Assembly: GCA_023387985.1 (NCBI GenBank)
Contig: JAEWHC010000004.1
Span: 186,001 to 250,000 of the forward strand
From: Bacteroidota bacterium
GTDB taxonomy: Bacteria; Bacteroidota; Bacteroidia; Chitinophagales; Chitinophagaceae
Direction: 5' to 3'
DNA: 64,000 bases
The position numbers and the translations under genes are program-made. Below, in pieces: positions 9,836 to 18,593 of this stretch (within the stretch, counting starts at the first letter, position 1; the number at the start of each line of letters is the position of its first letter). Under the pieces are notes generated by a model. The model was not told the origin of the DNA. It worked only from the letters and a program-made list of their open reading frames with translations, and searched no databases.

Positions 9836-10051
9836 GAGATGGTATTTAATGGATAGTCAACTGGCCTGGGAAAATTCCTAAAACCTTTAACGCAGAATAA
9901 TGGATAAAGTTATGAAGCTGCATAAAAAATGGTCACTGTTGGGATTGAGATGGAGGAAAGCGCGTCATGGTTTCAATAAACGGGTATTTCTTAAAGCTGG
10001 AAACGGCTTAGGGTAAAATAGAATTTTCATACGGCAAATACCTGGAATGAA

Positions 10052-11920
10052 TTACCAGTTCAACTCCAGTTTATTGTTCCGTCTTTCCACATCAGCCATC
10101 CTCAGGCTCGGATCAATTTCAACAGTTTGAATTGCAGTAAGCGGCCTCGCCGTGGAAATGACCATCGTGCGGTGGGTCCATCGTTGGGGCGGGTAAGTTT
10201 TCCGTGGCTGATCCGGATCCGCAGGCTTTTCAGCAAACATCAGGTCCAACGGAATATAATGCAATTCCTGCGTTCTGTCTTTAGAAGTAATCACCACCTC
10301 AACAGGCATTGGCATTTCATTAATCCGCCTGATTCTTACAAAACTCGAATCGCCTTCACTCCACAGGCTGTCGATGGCATAGTCAATTTTTTTGATGGAA
10401 TTCACCCAATATTGCTGGTACCAGTCCAGTTCAATACCCGAGGTTTTTTCAGCAACCCGAAGAAAATCATCCGCGGTGGGGTGCTTGTATTTCCATTGAT
10501 CATAGTAGTTCAACAGGGTACGGCGCAATGCCGGTTCGCCTATGATATATCCCAACTGGGCAAGATACACCGCGCCTTTGCCATAAGATGCCGCACCATA
10601 TGCCGTATTGGTACTGTAATGATCCGCATGCGTGCTGAGCGGTTCTTCATACCGGCTTCTGGCTATATTGTAATAAGAAGCATAATCTCCACTCCAGGGG
10701 AATGTGGTGGATTTCCTCAACTGACTCATCACCAGGGATTCGCCATAACTGGTAAACCCTTCGTCCATCCAGGGATAAAGGCTCTCATTGTTGCCCAGCA
10801 AATGCTGGTACCAGGCATGCATCAGTTCATGAATCACCGTTCCCAATGAATGGCTTCTGACCAGTGTGGCCATGGCATATTCCATTCCGCCATCCCCTCC
10901 TTGAATCACCGCGTATTCCGGCCAGGGGTAAGCTCCAAAATTCTTCTCCATAAAGGCATAGGCCATTGCCGTAGTGTCGGCAGTACGCTCCCAGCCCTCA
11001 ACATTTGCACCGGTTTTTTTGTAAAAAAAACGGAAAAGCGGACCATCTTTTACTTTGCGGGTGATTTGTACATAATCCGGATCTGCGGCCCATACAAAAT
11101 CATGCACTTTGGTCGCTTTGAAATTCCAGGTGCGGTTGTTGCCTGCTACCGGTTTTAAGGCCGTACGGTCTTTGTCATATCCTGCACCAAAGCTGGCGGC
11201 GTTTTGAAGCAGACCTGTTGCTGCCACAATATAATTTTTATTGAGGGTGATTTTTACATCGTAATCGCCCCAAACCCCGTAAAATTCACGGGCGATATAG
11301 GGATTGGGATGCCAGCCATCCCGGTCGTAATTTGCCAGCTTGGGAAACCACTGGCTCATGGAAAACCGGATGCCTTCGCGGCTATCGCGGCCTGAACGAC
11401 GGATTTGTACAGGTACCTGGGCTTCAAATTCTGTTTCAATGGTAGCTGTCTTTCCCGGCAGGATAGGCGATGGCAGAAATACCTTTTCGATGGTTTCGTA
11501 ATTTCGGCTTTCTGCTGTGCGCCCATTAATTTTCACCGATTTGATGCGGTTGTAGCCGTATTCTTCGGGCCTGAGTTTATTGATGCGATCCGTTACCCGG
11601 CTGTCCCAATCATAACGGGGGCTTCCGTCGCGGTTTCTGCCTATTTCAATACTTCCCAGTTCGCGGCTTCTTTCATCCATACTGCTGCCGGGCTGAAAAG
11701 CATTCCAGTACAGGTGGAAGTAGAGCTGCCTCAAGGTATCAGGCGAATTGTTGATGTACGTGATGGTTTGCGTTCCGGTGATTTTATTGGTTAGCACATC
11801 CAGGTGGATGTCCATTTTATAATTTGCAGTTTGTTGCCAGTAGCCTTGTTGGGCATATGAACCAAAAGAGATGAAGAGAAATGAGAATACCATGCCGGCA
11901 AGGCTAAATCGTTCGCGCAT
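10052..11920 (-). CDS. M1 family metallopeptidase (aminopeptidase N-like)
   Basis: From the ATG at 11920 the protein has 622 aa and starts with a signal peptide (MRERFSLAGMVFSFLFIS...SYAQQ). A longer frame exists to 11986, but that extension would bury the signal. The zinc motif HELMH near residue 362 is followed after exactly 18 residues by the glutamate of DEGFTSYGE, the HExxH-x18-E pattern of M1 peptidases. GGMEYAMA is the equivalent of the GAMEN exopeptidase motif. It should trim N-terminal residues from peptides in the periplasm or outside the cell. A minus-strand -7-like element TAAATTTG lies at 11965-11972. Confidence 0.92.
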   Translation of the reverse strand: MRERFSLAGMVFSFLFISFGSYAQQGYWQQTANYKMDIHLDVLTNKITGTQTITYINNSPDTLRQLYFHLYWNAFQPGSSMDERSRELGSIEIGRNRDGSPRYDWDSRVTDRINKLRPEEYGYNRIKSVKINGRTAESRNYETIEKVFLPSPILPGKTATIETEFEAQVPVQIRRSGRDSREGIRFSMSQWFPKLANYDRDGWHPNPYIAREFYGVWGDYDVKITLNKNYIVAATGLLQNAASFGAGYDKDRTALKPVAGNNRTWNFKATKVHDFVWAADPDYVQITRKVKDGPLFRFFYKKTGANVEGWERTADTTAMAYAFMEKNFGAYPWPEYAVIQGGDGGMEYAMATLVRSHSLGTVIHELMHAWYQHLLGNNESLYPWMDEGFTSYGESLVMSQLRKSTTFPWSGDYASYYNIARSRYEEPLSTHADHYSTNTAYGAASYGKGAVYLAQLGYIIGEPALRRTLLNYYDQWKYKHPTADDFLRVAEKTSGIELDWYQQYWVNSIKKIDYAIDSLWSEGDSSFVRIRRINEMPMPVEVVITSKDRTQELHYIPLDLMFAEKPADPDQPRKTYPPQRWTHRTMVISTARPLTAIQTVEIDPSLRMADVERRNNKLELNW

Positions 11921-12239
11921 TTTTTTTAATTTACTGTTTACCAGGATTATAAAATAGATCAAGGCAAATTTAGCTGAGTAACGCATTCCGCTTTGTGAAA
12001 GTTTAATGACGTCAAATGAACATTTTTAAAAAAATTGCTGAAAAAACGCTTAAAAATTCTCCGTGTAAGGCATAGTTTTTGCTAAAGCTATGTTTAAACA
12101 AACCAATTACGACCCTGGTACTGGATATTGAAGAAATAAACCAAATTTTCGGATAACCATAATTAACAAATCGGGATTAGTCATAAATCAGTAGTTTTGT
12201 GGTCATATTTGGGATTACTTCAACATTAAAGATCTGAAC

Positions 12240-13238
12240 ATGCAAAAAGTTTTACACGCTTTAAAAGGAAAAAGGCTGCTCTTTACCATAGCAGCAGGAT
12301 TATTTTTATTTCAGGGCAACCTGATGGCACAATCGAGCCAATTTTTTACCGCCACCGGCGGAGGTTATGAATTCAACATGGAATTCGTTCGTATACAAGG
12401 TGATGCGGAGGTAGATGTCTACTGCACTTACGTTGTAAATTATACCATTTCCAATTTTGGAGATGAAACCAAGTATAGTTCATTCCGTCTCAGATATTCC
12501 GTTGACGGCGGGTTGACCTATATCAATCTTGTTTGCGAAACCAAAAAATTACCCCCGCCGGGCGAAACTTGGGGGCCTTATACCTCCGCGTCATTTCAAG
12601 CTTTTTGTTATGCACCGGTAATTATCGGTGTTGAGGCATTCACTGCTGCAGGCAATTGCGGTGGCACCCCAGCTCCATTTGAAATTACAACCGGTGTTGT
12701 TATTTTGCCCGTACGTTTCAGTGAAACCAATCTGCGCAGCCTCGCCACCGGTACTGAAGTATCCTGGGCGGTGAGCGCCGGAAACGAAAACGTTCGCCTG
12801 TTCCAGGTTCAATACAGCAAAAGCGGAAACGATTTTGCAACAGTTGGCCAGGTAGCCGGAACAAATACAGCCCGTGCTACAAATTATGCTTTCCAGGATT
12901 TGAATGTACGGGAAAGAGGTTTCTACCGCATTGCGGTAATTGAAAATGATGGTGGAATTTATTATTCCAAAACCCTTTTCTTCAATCCCCAGAAAGCCGG
13001 TGGTTCATTTAGAATCTTCCCGGTACCAGCTAAAAATCAAATTTTTGTTGAAAGGCCGGCAGGAAACAATGCAGCTTCGGAAGTTATGGTATTCACCCTT
13101 GATGGCCGGCAGGTTTTGAATAGCCGTTTGCAGGGCAATAGCCTTGATGTAAGCCGCCTTCCCAATGGCAGCTATATCCTGATGCTGAAAGAAGATGCAC
13201 AAACCGTTTATCGTCAGCAATTCCTGATTGCCCGATAA
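12240..13238 (+). CDS. T9SS type A sorting-domain protein
   Basis: The product has 332 aa. A signal peptide ends near NLMAQ (about residue 31). A beta-rich region of unknown function follows (to about 155), then a fibronectin-like segment beginning ILPVRFSETNLRSLATGTEV, and a C-terminal type IX secretion sorting domain (about 258-332: FRIFPVPAKNQIFVE, LDGRQVL, LPNGSYILML). Such proteins cross the outer membrane through the type IX system and are released or attached to the surface. A -7-like element TAGTTTTG lies at 12192-12199, and a strong terminator follows the gene, so it is probably monocistronic. The N-terminal function is unknown. Confidence 0.85.
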   Translation: MQKVLHALKGKRLLFTIAAGLFLFQGNLMAQSSQFFTATGGGYEFNMEFVRIQGDAEVDVYCTYVVNYTISNFGDETKYSSFRLRYSVDGGLTYINLVCETKKLPPPGETWGPYTSASFQAFCYAPVIIGVEAFTAAGNCGGTPAPFEITTGVVILPVRFSETNLRSLATGTEVSWAVSAGNENVRLFQVQYSKSGNDFATVGQVAGTNTARATNYAFQDLNVRERGFYRIAVIENDGGIYYSKTLFFNPQKAGGSFRIFPVPAKNQIFVERPAGNNAASEVMVFTLDGRQVLNSRLQGNSLDVSRLPNGSYILMLKEDAQTVYRQQFLIAR

Positions 13239-13260
13239 ATCAACAATCCATAAATTATTA

Positions 13261-13297
13261 AAACCCGGCAGCAATCTTTCTGCCGGGTTTACTTTTT
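13261..13297 (+). terminator. Intrinsic terminator
   Basis: A perfect 11-bp stem (AAACCCGGCAG / CTGCCGGGTTT) with an 8-nt loop is followed by ACTTTTTT. It lies 22 bp after the stop of the T9SS-domain gene and separates it from recF. Confidence 0.9.
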
Positions 13298-13346
13298 TAA
13301 ACATTACTACAAACCCGGCCTTGCCGAATGCTGTAAATTTGAGCCC

Positions 13347-14441
13347 ATGTTTTACCTCCGGAATATCGAAACGGTGCATTTCAAGAATCACCCTTCTTCA
13401 ACGTTCCGTTTCAATAAAAATATCATTGGCATTTGCGGGCCAAACGCCAGCGGCAAAACCAATTTGCTGGATGCCATCTATATTCTTTGTTTGACCAAGA
13501 GCCATTTCAATTTCCAGGAATCAACCAACGTGAGTTTTGGTAAAGAAGGTTACCGTCTTTCGGGTCAGTTTAGCATGGGCAAAAAGCTCATCCCGGTGTC
13601 GGCGGTTCTCCGGGAAACGGGCAGAAAGGAATTTACCTGGGATGGAATTAGTTATTCACGGGGTTTCAACCACATTGGGAAATTGCCTGTAGTCATCATT
13701 GCGCCGGATGACATTGAGATCATTCTGGGAGGCGGAGAAATTCGCCGCAAAATGGTGGATGGCTTGCTGAGCCAGGCAGACAGCCTATACCTGCAGCACC
13801 TGTTGCAATACGCTAAACTGGTCAAACAACGGAATGCCCTGCTGAAAGACCCGGCAGTGCAATTTCAACTGGATACACTGGATGCCCTCGACCAGCAGTT
13901 GCCGGCTCATGCCGGATATATCGCGCAAAGCCGTCACCAGTTGCTAAAAGGCTTCCTGGAAATTGCCGAAGCATATTACCGGCAAATTGCGGGGGCTACA
14001 AAAGGCGTAAACCTCGGTTACCAGGCCTGCCTGCAATGGGACGGGAACTATCAGAAAAATTTCAGCCAGGCCCTGCTTCAATACAGGCCAAAAGATATTG
14101 CTGCGGGGCGCAGTTTGTTTGGCGTCCATCGGGAAGACATTTTACTGGGAATTAACGGAAACACATTCAAACAAATCGCTTCTCAAGGCGAAAAGAAAAG
14201 CCTCTTGTTCGCCCTCAAACTCGCTGAATTTGCCTGGCTCAGGAAACATAAAGGCTTTGCCCCTATCCTGCTGCTGGACGACGTTTTTGAAAAACTGGAC
14301 AATGACCGTATCGCCAACCTGCTGAAGGAAGTTTGCCAAAATGCTGAGGGACAAATCTTTATTACCGATACGGATTGTGAGCGGCTCTCCCTTCAATTGA
14401 CAACTATTGGAATCGATTATCAGATCATTCAAATGAGCTGA
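13347..14441 (+). CDS. recF: DNA replication and repair protein RecF
   Basis: The product has 364 aa. The Walker A motif GPNASGKT (residues 31-38) and the C-terminal Walker B region PILLLDDVFEKLD are present, with the family's SQGEKKSL signature segment. RecF is an SMC-like ATPase that loads RecA at single-strand gaps with RecO and RecR. A TAAATTTG element lies at 13332-13339, just before the ATG. The next gene, a DUF721 (DciA-like) protein, follows after 22 bp, a pairing seen in many bacteria. Confidence 0.95.
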   Translation: MFYLRNIETVHFKNHPSSTFRFNKNIIGICGPNASGKTNLLDAIYILCLTKSHFNFQESTNVSFGKEGYRLSGQFSMGKKLIPVSAVLRETGRKEFTWDGISYSRGFNHIGKLPVVIIAPDDIEIILGGGEIRRKMVDGLLSQADSLYLQHLLQYAKLVKQRNALLKDPAVQFQLDTLDALDQQLPAHAGYIAQSRHQLLKGFLEIAEAYYRQIAGATKGVNLGYQACLQWDGNYQKNFSQALLQYRPKDIAAGRSLFGVHREDILLGINGNTFKQIASQGEKKSLLFALKLAEFAWLRKHKGFAPILLLDDVFEKLDNDRIANLLKEVCQNAEGQIFITDTDCERLSLQLTTIGIDYQIIQMS

Positions 14442-14463
14442 CAAAATCGCTTAAATTTGTGCT

Positions 14464-14745
14464 ATGGGAGAAATGAGTCTTGGAGATGCTCTCCATAATT
14501 TCTTAGAAAAAAGCAAACTAAAGGAAGAACTTGCGGAACACCGCATTGAACTGGTTTGGGAAGAACTGATGGGCAAAACCATTGCCCGGTACACTCAGAA
14601 AATAGAATTGGTGAACAAAACCTTATTCATTCAAACCCATATTGCTGCATTGAAGCAGGAAATCGGCTTTCAGAAAGATAAACTGTTGTCGCGTTTAAAT
14701 GAGATCTTAGGAGAAGGAACTGTCAAAGAAATCATTGTACGTTAA
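14464..14745 (+). CDS. DUF721 (DciA-like) domain protein
   Basis: The product has 93 aa with the DUF721 pattern: an N-terminal helix, VWEELMGKTIARYTQKIEL, KTLFIQTHIAALKQEI and a short C-terminal tail. Longer DUF721 proteins (DciA) help load the replicative helicase in bacteria lacking DnaC; whether this short Bacteroidota form does so is not established. It lies 22 bp after recF, consistent with a replication or repair role. Its 3' end overlaps the convergent CBS gene by 4 bp. Confidence 0.85.
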   Translation: MGEMSLGDALHNFLEKSKLKEELAEHRIELVWEELMGKTIARYTQKIELVNKTLFIQTHIAALKQEIGFQKDKLLSRLNEILGEGTVKEIIVR

Positions 14746-15146
14746 TTCTCAAAAACATAGCCCTTTTCTTCACACAGCATCTTCATTATGTTGTGCAGGG
14801 TAATAATGCCTTCAAAACGACCTTCTTCAAATACCGGAAGGTAATTTACGTGATGGATATGGAAAAGCATGATCACCTCCTCAACAGGTGTATCTGCTGA
14901 AACAACCGGCAAGCTGCTGTTCATTACCGTTTCCACACGGCAGTTGGTATCTTTGCCACCCAGGGTAAGATTTCTGATAAATTCCCGTTCGCTAAAAATT
15001 CCGTTGAACTGATTGCCTTTCATGACTACGAGGAAACTTCTGTTCATTGAACTCAGCAGGCTCAGGGCATCACTTACCTTGGCATCAGGTTCGATATAAT
15101 TAAAGGTCCGGGGCTTTTTTTTCAATATGTCGATAGCATATCTCAT
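14742..15146 (-). CDS. Two-CBS-domain protein (first paralogue)
   Basis: From the ATG at 15146 the protein has 134 aa and is a tandem CBS pair (Bateman module): residues about 10-65 (DALSLLSSMNRSFLVVMKGN, GIFSEREF) and 70-130 (VMNSSLPVVS, VNYLPVFEEG, GIITLHNIM). CBS pairs bind adenosyl ligands such as AMP, ATP or SAM. The start was chosen because a near-perfect Shine-Dalgarno sequence (AAGGAGG) precedes it, which is rare in this window; the frame itself opens 11 codons earlier. The next upstream gene is a paralogue in the same orientation. Confidence 0.85.
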   Translation of the reverse strand: MRYAIDILKKKPRTFNYIEPDAKVSDALSLLSSMNRSFLVVMKGNQFNGIFSEREFIRNLTLGGKDTNCRVETVMNSSLPVVSADTPVEEVIMLFHIHHVNYLPVFEEGRFEGIITLHNIMKMLCEEKGYVFEN

Positions 15147-15222
15147 GGCAACCTCCTTTTGCCTTAAAGATATCAACAATTATGCTGATTTTGTTAATTT
15201 CCGGATGCCTTTTCCTAAATTA

Positions 15223-15669
15223 TCAATAAATGCCGCCGGCATCCATAAGCTGATCAGCCAGGGATGTATCAAACATTGCTTCTTTCGCACGGAGGGCTTC
15301 CCTCAAAATGTCATGAATGGTAATTATACCCACCAGCTTGCCGTCTTCCATAACCGGCAAATAACGGCTTTTGGTATCAAGGATCAGGTTAATGCATTCC
15401 TCTACAGTGGTCTCAGGATCGATTGGGATCAGGGTCCTGGACATGGCTTCACGGATCTTGCAGGTCTTGCTGGTTTTTCCCTCCAAAGCCACATTATGGG
15501 CATAATTGCGTTCGCTGAATATCCCCTTTAACTCATCTCCATCCATAGCTATAACGTAGCTCAGGTTCATGTTTTTCATCATTTTCAGGGCTTCATAAAC
15601 CAATTCACCCGGATGGATTATGTTTTTCTGGGCGCTTTTGTTGGAAAGAATATCATTAACTGTTCTCAT
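15223..15669 (-). CDS. Two-CBS-domain protein (second paralogue)
   Basis: The product has 148 aa: two CBS motifs (MKNMNLSYVIAMDGDELKGI and TKSRYLPVMEDGKLVGIITI), matching the adjacent downstream protein in layout (IFSERxFxxN in both). The pair looks like a local gene duplication. The stand-alone Bateman module has no effector domain, so its target is unknown. The genes are 76 bp apart and read in the same direction. Confidence 0.85.
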   Translation of the reverse strand: MRTVNDILSNKSAQKNIIHPGELVYEALKMMKNMNLSYVIAMDGDELKGIFSERNYAHNVALEGKTSKTCKIREAMSRTLIPIDPETTVEECINLILDTKSRYLPVMEDGKLVGIITIHDILREALRAKEAMFDTSLADQLMDAGGIY

Positions 15670-15798
15670 TTCTCTATTCAGTTGCTCGAATATTTAGGTA
15701 ATTCGAATTTTAATGCCGGAAGATACCAAATCTTTTTGAAAAGTTTCAATAATCAAATGCCGATTTTCAGACTATAAATAATGTGTAATTTAAAATGC

Positions 15799-16941
15799 TT
15801 ACAAACGGGTTTGTAACGTTGGAATGATATCGTTTTTCCACCGGTTAAACCGGCTCTGCTCAATTTCATGTCGTGCCTGCCGCATTAAATCGAGATAAAA
15901 AGCCAGGTTGTGCAGGCTCGCGATCTGCAGGGCGAGGATTTCTTTCGCTTTGAACAAATGGCGCAGGTATGCCTTAGAATAATAATTGCTGTACCCATTA
16001 TCCAGGCTTTCATCCAGTACCGAAAAATCATTTTCCCATTTTTTGTTGTCAATGTTGATGATGCCTTCGCTGGTAAACAACATGGCATTGCGCCCATTGC
16101 GTGTCGGCATTACGCAATCAAACATATCCACCCCATAACTGATGCACTCCAAAAGATCCCAGGGTGTGCCAACGCCCATCAGGTAACGTGGTTTTTGCTC
16201 CGGCAAAAATGAGCAGCTCCATGCACAGAATTCATACATCATTGATGCTGGCTCACCCACACTTAAACCCCCAATGGCATTTCCGGGAGCATTTTTTGAA
16301 GCGATATATTCCGCACTCGCCTGCCGCAGGTCTTTAAAGGTTCCACCCTGAACTATTGGAAAAATGGCCTGCTCAAATCCATATCCTGGCCCAGATCTGT
16401 CCATTTCCGCAATACACCTGTCCAGCCAGCGGTGGGTGAGGTCCATACTGTTCAGGGCATATTTATAATCGCAGGGATAGGGTGGGCATTCATCAAAAGC
16501 CATAACGATATCTGCCCCAATTTTCCGCTGTACCTGCATGACCGATTCCGGCGTAAACAAGTGCTTGCTGCCATCAATATGGCTCCGGAAAGTGACGCCT
16601 TCCTCGTTAATCTTGCGCTGTGCCGCCAAGGAAAATACCTGGTATCCCCCACTGTCTGTCAAAATGGGCCGGTCCCAACCATTGAATTTGTGCAGGCCTC
16701 CGGCATTTTCCAGCACATGCGTTCCGGGACGCAGGTAAAGATGATAGGTATTGCCCAAAATGATCTGGGCATGAATGATATCTTTTAATGATTGCTGACT
16801 TACAGCCTTGACAGATCCAATGGTACCAACAGGCATAAATATTGGCGTTTGAATATCCCCATGCGGTGTGTTGAGCAAGCCGCTGCGTGCTTGCGAATAC
16901 CTGTCTTTAAATGAAATGGAAAATTTGAACTGCTGATCCAT
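15799..16941 (-). CDS. tgt: Queuine tRNA-ribosyltransferase
   Basis: The product has 380 aa. The TGT signature includes GNTYHLYLRPG, LTDSGGYQVFSL (with the catalytic aspartate region), FPIVQGG and RYLMGVGTPWDLLE, with a second aspartate in GVDMFDCVMPTRNGRNA. The enzyme swaps guanine 34 for preQ1 in tRNAs Asp, Asn, His and Tyr. The usual zinc-binding C-terminal Cys3-His site is not obvious: SKAYLRHLFKAKE stands where other TGTs have a CxCxxC cluster. The missing cysteines may be a lineage trait. A TATTTTTG -7-like element lies just before the ATG (16946-16953). Confidence 0.93.
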   Translation of the reverse strand: MDQQFKFSISFKDRYSQARSGLLNTPHGDIQTPIFMPVGTIGSVKAVSQQSLKDIIHAQIILGNTYHLYLRPGTHVLENAGGLHKFNGWDRPILTDSGGYQVFSLAAQRKINEEGVTFRSHIDGSKHLFTPESVMQVQRKIGADIVMAFDECPPYPCDYKYALNSMDLTHRWLDRCIAEMDRSGPGYGFEQAIFPIVQGGTFKDLRQASAEYIASKNAPGNAIGGLSVGEPASMMYEFCAWSCSFLPEQKPRYLMGVGTPWDLLECISYGVDMFDCVMPTRNGRNAMLFTSEGIINIDNKKWENDFSVLDESLDNGYSNYYSKAYLRHLFKAKEILALQIASLHNLAFYLDLMRQARHEIEQSRFNRWKNDIIPTLQTRL

Positions 16942-17045
16942 TTTTCAAAAATACAATTGGCCAGGGTTTTTCCGGTTTTCTTGCTGCGACATGGCGTTCC
17001 TTCTCCGTGCAAAGGTTATTTTTGAAGCCGTTTCAAATGTTGCCC

Positions 17046-17795
17046 ATGTATTACCTCTCCAAAATCATGATCAGTCTTCTACAGCCCTTTCTCTGGATCA
17101 TTTTTTTGGTGGTTTTAGGAATATTTATTCGGAACCGGAAATGGCGAAGCATTACGCGGATCCTGGCATTGGTAATTTTTCTGATCTTCAGCAACAGCGC
17201 GATATACAGATCGGCCCTGTTCGCCTGGCAACCTGAAGTGAAACCCCAGGTACACCAGAAAAAATACAGTGCGGGAATTCTTTTGGGCGGTATGGTATTT
17301 TCTAATCAAAAAAAGGAAAGCTATTTCGGTACAACGGCCGACCGTTTTATCCAGGCCGCGAAACTTTACCACACGGGCACCATCGGGAACATCATTATCG
17401 CTGCAGGCGATGGCAGCATCAGCCAGACAAGGCCAAAAGAAGGATGGTTTCTCAGGCAGGAACTGGTGGCGTTAAACATTCCGGCGTCACAGATATTGGT
17501 GGAAACGGAAAGCCGGAATACAACCGAAAACGCAATTGGCGCAAAACAACTGGCTGATTCGGCACAACTTCAACCGCCTTTTTTGCTCATTACCTCCGCA
17601 ATGCACATGAAGAGGGCCCTGCTGAGTTTTGAAAAAAATGGAATACGCGTTGAACCCCATGTAGCTAATTTTTTGGTTATAGATCGCCGCCTGAGCTGGC
17701 AGCATGTTTTGATCCCCAGCATAGGAACATTATTTGAATGGCCCTATTTTCTTAAAGAATTATTGGGCTATTGGTATTTGAAAAATCTTAAGTGA
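17046..17795 (+). CDS. YdcF/DUF218 family membrane protein
   Basis: From the ATG at 17046 the protein has 249 aa; ATG 17037 and GTG 17007 are in-frame alternatives. Two N-terminal hydrophobic segments (about residues 5-55) are followed by a DUF218 domain (AGILLGGMVFS, IIIAAGDG, ESRNTTENA, LLITSAMHMKRAL). DUF218 proteins such as ElyC and YdcF are envelope-associated, and ElyC affects peptidoglycan or undecaprenyl-lipid metabolism. The reaction here is not known. A TATTTTTG -7-like element lies at 17017-17024, which favours one of the two ATG starts. Confidence 0.85.
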   Translation: MYYLSKIMISLLQPFLWIIFLVVLGIFIRNRKWRSITRILALVIFLIFSNSAIYRSALFAWQPEVKPQVHQKKYSAGILLGGMVFSNQKKESYFGTTADRFIQAAKLYHTGTIGNIIIAAGDGSISQTRPKEGWFLRQELVALNIPASQILVETESRNTTENAIGAKQLADSAQLQPPFLLITSAMHMKRALLSFEKNGIRVEPHVANFLVIDRRLSWQHVLIPSIGTLFEWPYFLKELLGYWYLKNLK

Positions 17796-17820
17796 GCACC
17801 ATTTTAGAAATTTGCCTGAT

Positions 17821-18555
17821 ATGAAAATAATAGTCGTAAACCTGTTTTTGATATTTACCGGCATTGTGGCCACTGCTCAAAACAATGATCCCAAACTCAC
17901 GGAAATCTGGAAGCCGGTTCCACCTGTGGTCACTCCAGGTGCCACATCTGCCCTACCCCCTTCCGACGCGGTTGTTCTTTTTGCTGAAAATGATCTGACT
18001 GCATGGCAAAACGCCGCGGGCCAGCATGTCAACTGGAGTATTGAAGGAGATTTCTTCACAGTGAAACCGGGTACCGGGGCAATCCGGACCAGGCAGGCAT
18101 TTGGTGACTGCCAGTTGCACATTGAATGGCGCACACTTGCGGTAGTCAAAGGCAAAGACCAGGGTCGAGGCAACTCGGGTATTTTTCTGATGGGGCGTTA
18201 TGAAGTGCAGGTGCTGGACAGCTACGAAAACCCGACCTATGTTAACGGGCAGGCTGCAAGTATTTACAAGCAGCATCCGCCCCTGGTAAATGCGAGCCGC
18301 AAACCGGGTGAATGGCAGACCTATGATATCCTTTTTACAGCGCCGCGTTTTTATGAGGATGGTCGTCTGCAATCACCGGCGCGGATAACGGTGATTCATA
18401 ACGGGGTATTGGTACAGCACAATGTCACCATTTGGGGAGGCACCGAATATATTGGTATCGCCAAATACGAAAAACACGATCCACTTTTATCCCTGATGCT
18501 GCAGGATCATGGAGACCTGGTCAGCTTTAGAAATATATGGATACGGAAACTTTGA
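17821..18555 (+). CDS. DUF1080 (3-keto-disaccharide hydrolase-like) exported protein
   Basis: From the ATG at 17821 the protein has 244 aa. The signal peptide MKIIVVNLFLIFTGIVATAQ is followed by a concanavalin-like beta-sandwich with DUF1080 landmarks (VVLFAENDLTAWQ, CQLHIEWRT, GNSGIFLMGRYEVQVLDSY). Characterised relatives hydrolyse 3-keto-glucosides or bind sugars; the substrate here is not known. It lies 25 bp after the YdcF-like gene and may share its transcript. Confidence 0.88.
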   Translation: MKIIVVNLFLIFTGIVATAQNNDPKLTEIWKPVPPVVTPGATSALPPSDAVVLFAENDLTAWQNAAGQHVNWSIEGDFFTVKPGTGAIRTRQAFGDCQLHIEWRTLAVVKGKDQGRGNSGIFLMGRYEVQVLDSYENPTYVNGQAASIYKQHPPLVNASRKPGEWQTYDILFTAPRFYEDGRLQSPARITVIHNGVLVQHNVTIWGGTEYIGIAKYEKHDPLLSLMLQDHGDLVSFRNIWIRKL

Positions 18556-18593
18556 TAAAAAAAAGATATTGATTCCTTGAAGTTGGGAAACGG

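Noticed and set aside
9900..10016. 38-codon basic ORF between the DUF3575-like and M1 genes
   Set aside because: Too short, no promoter or ribosome-binding site, no recognisable features.
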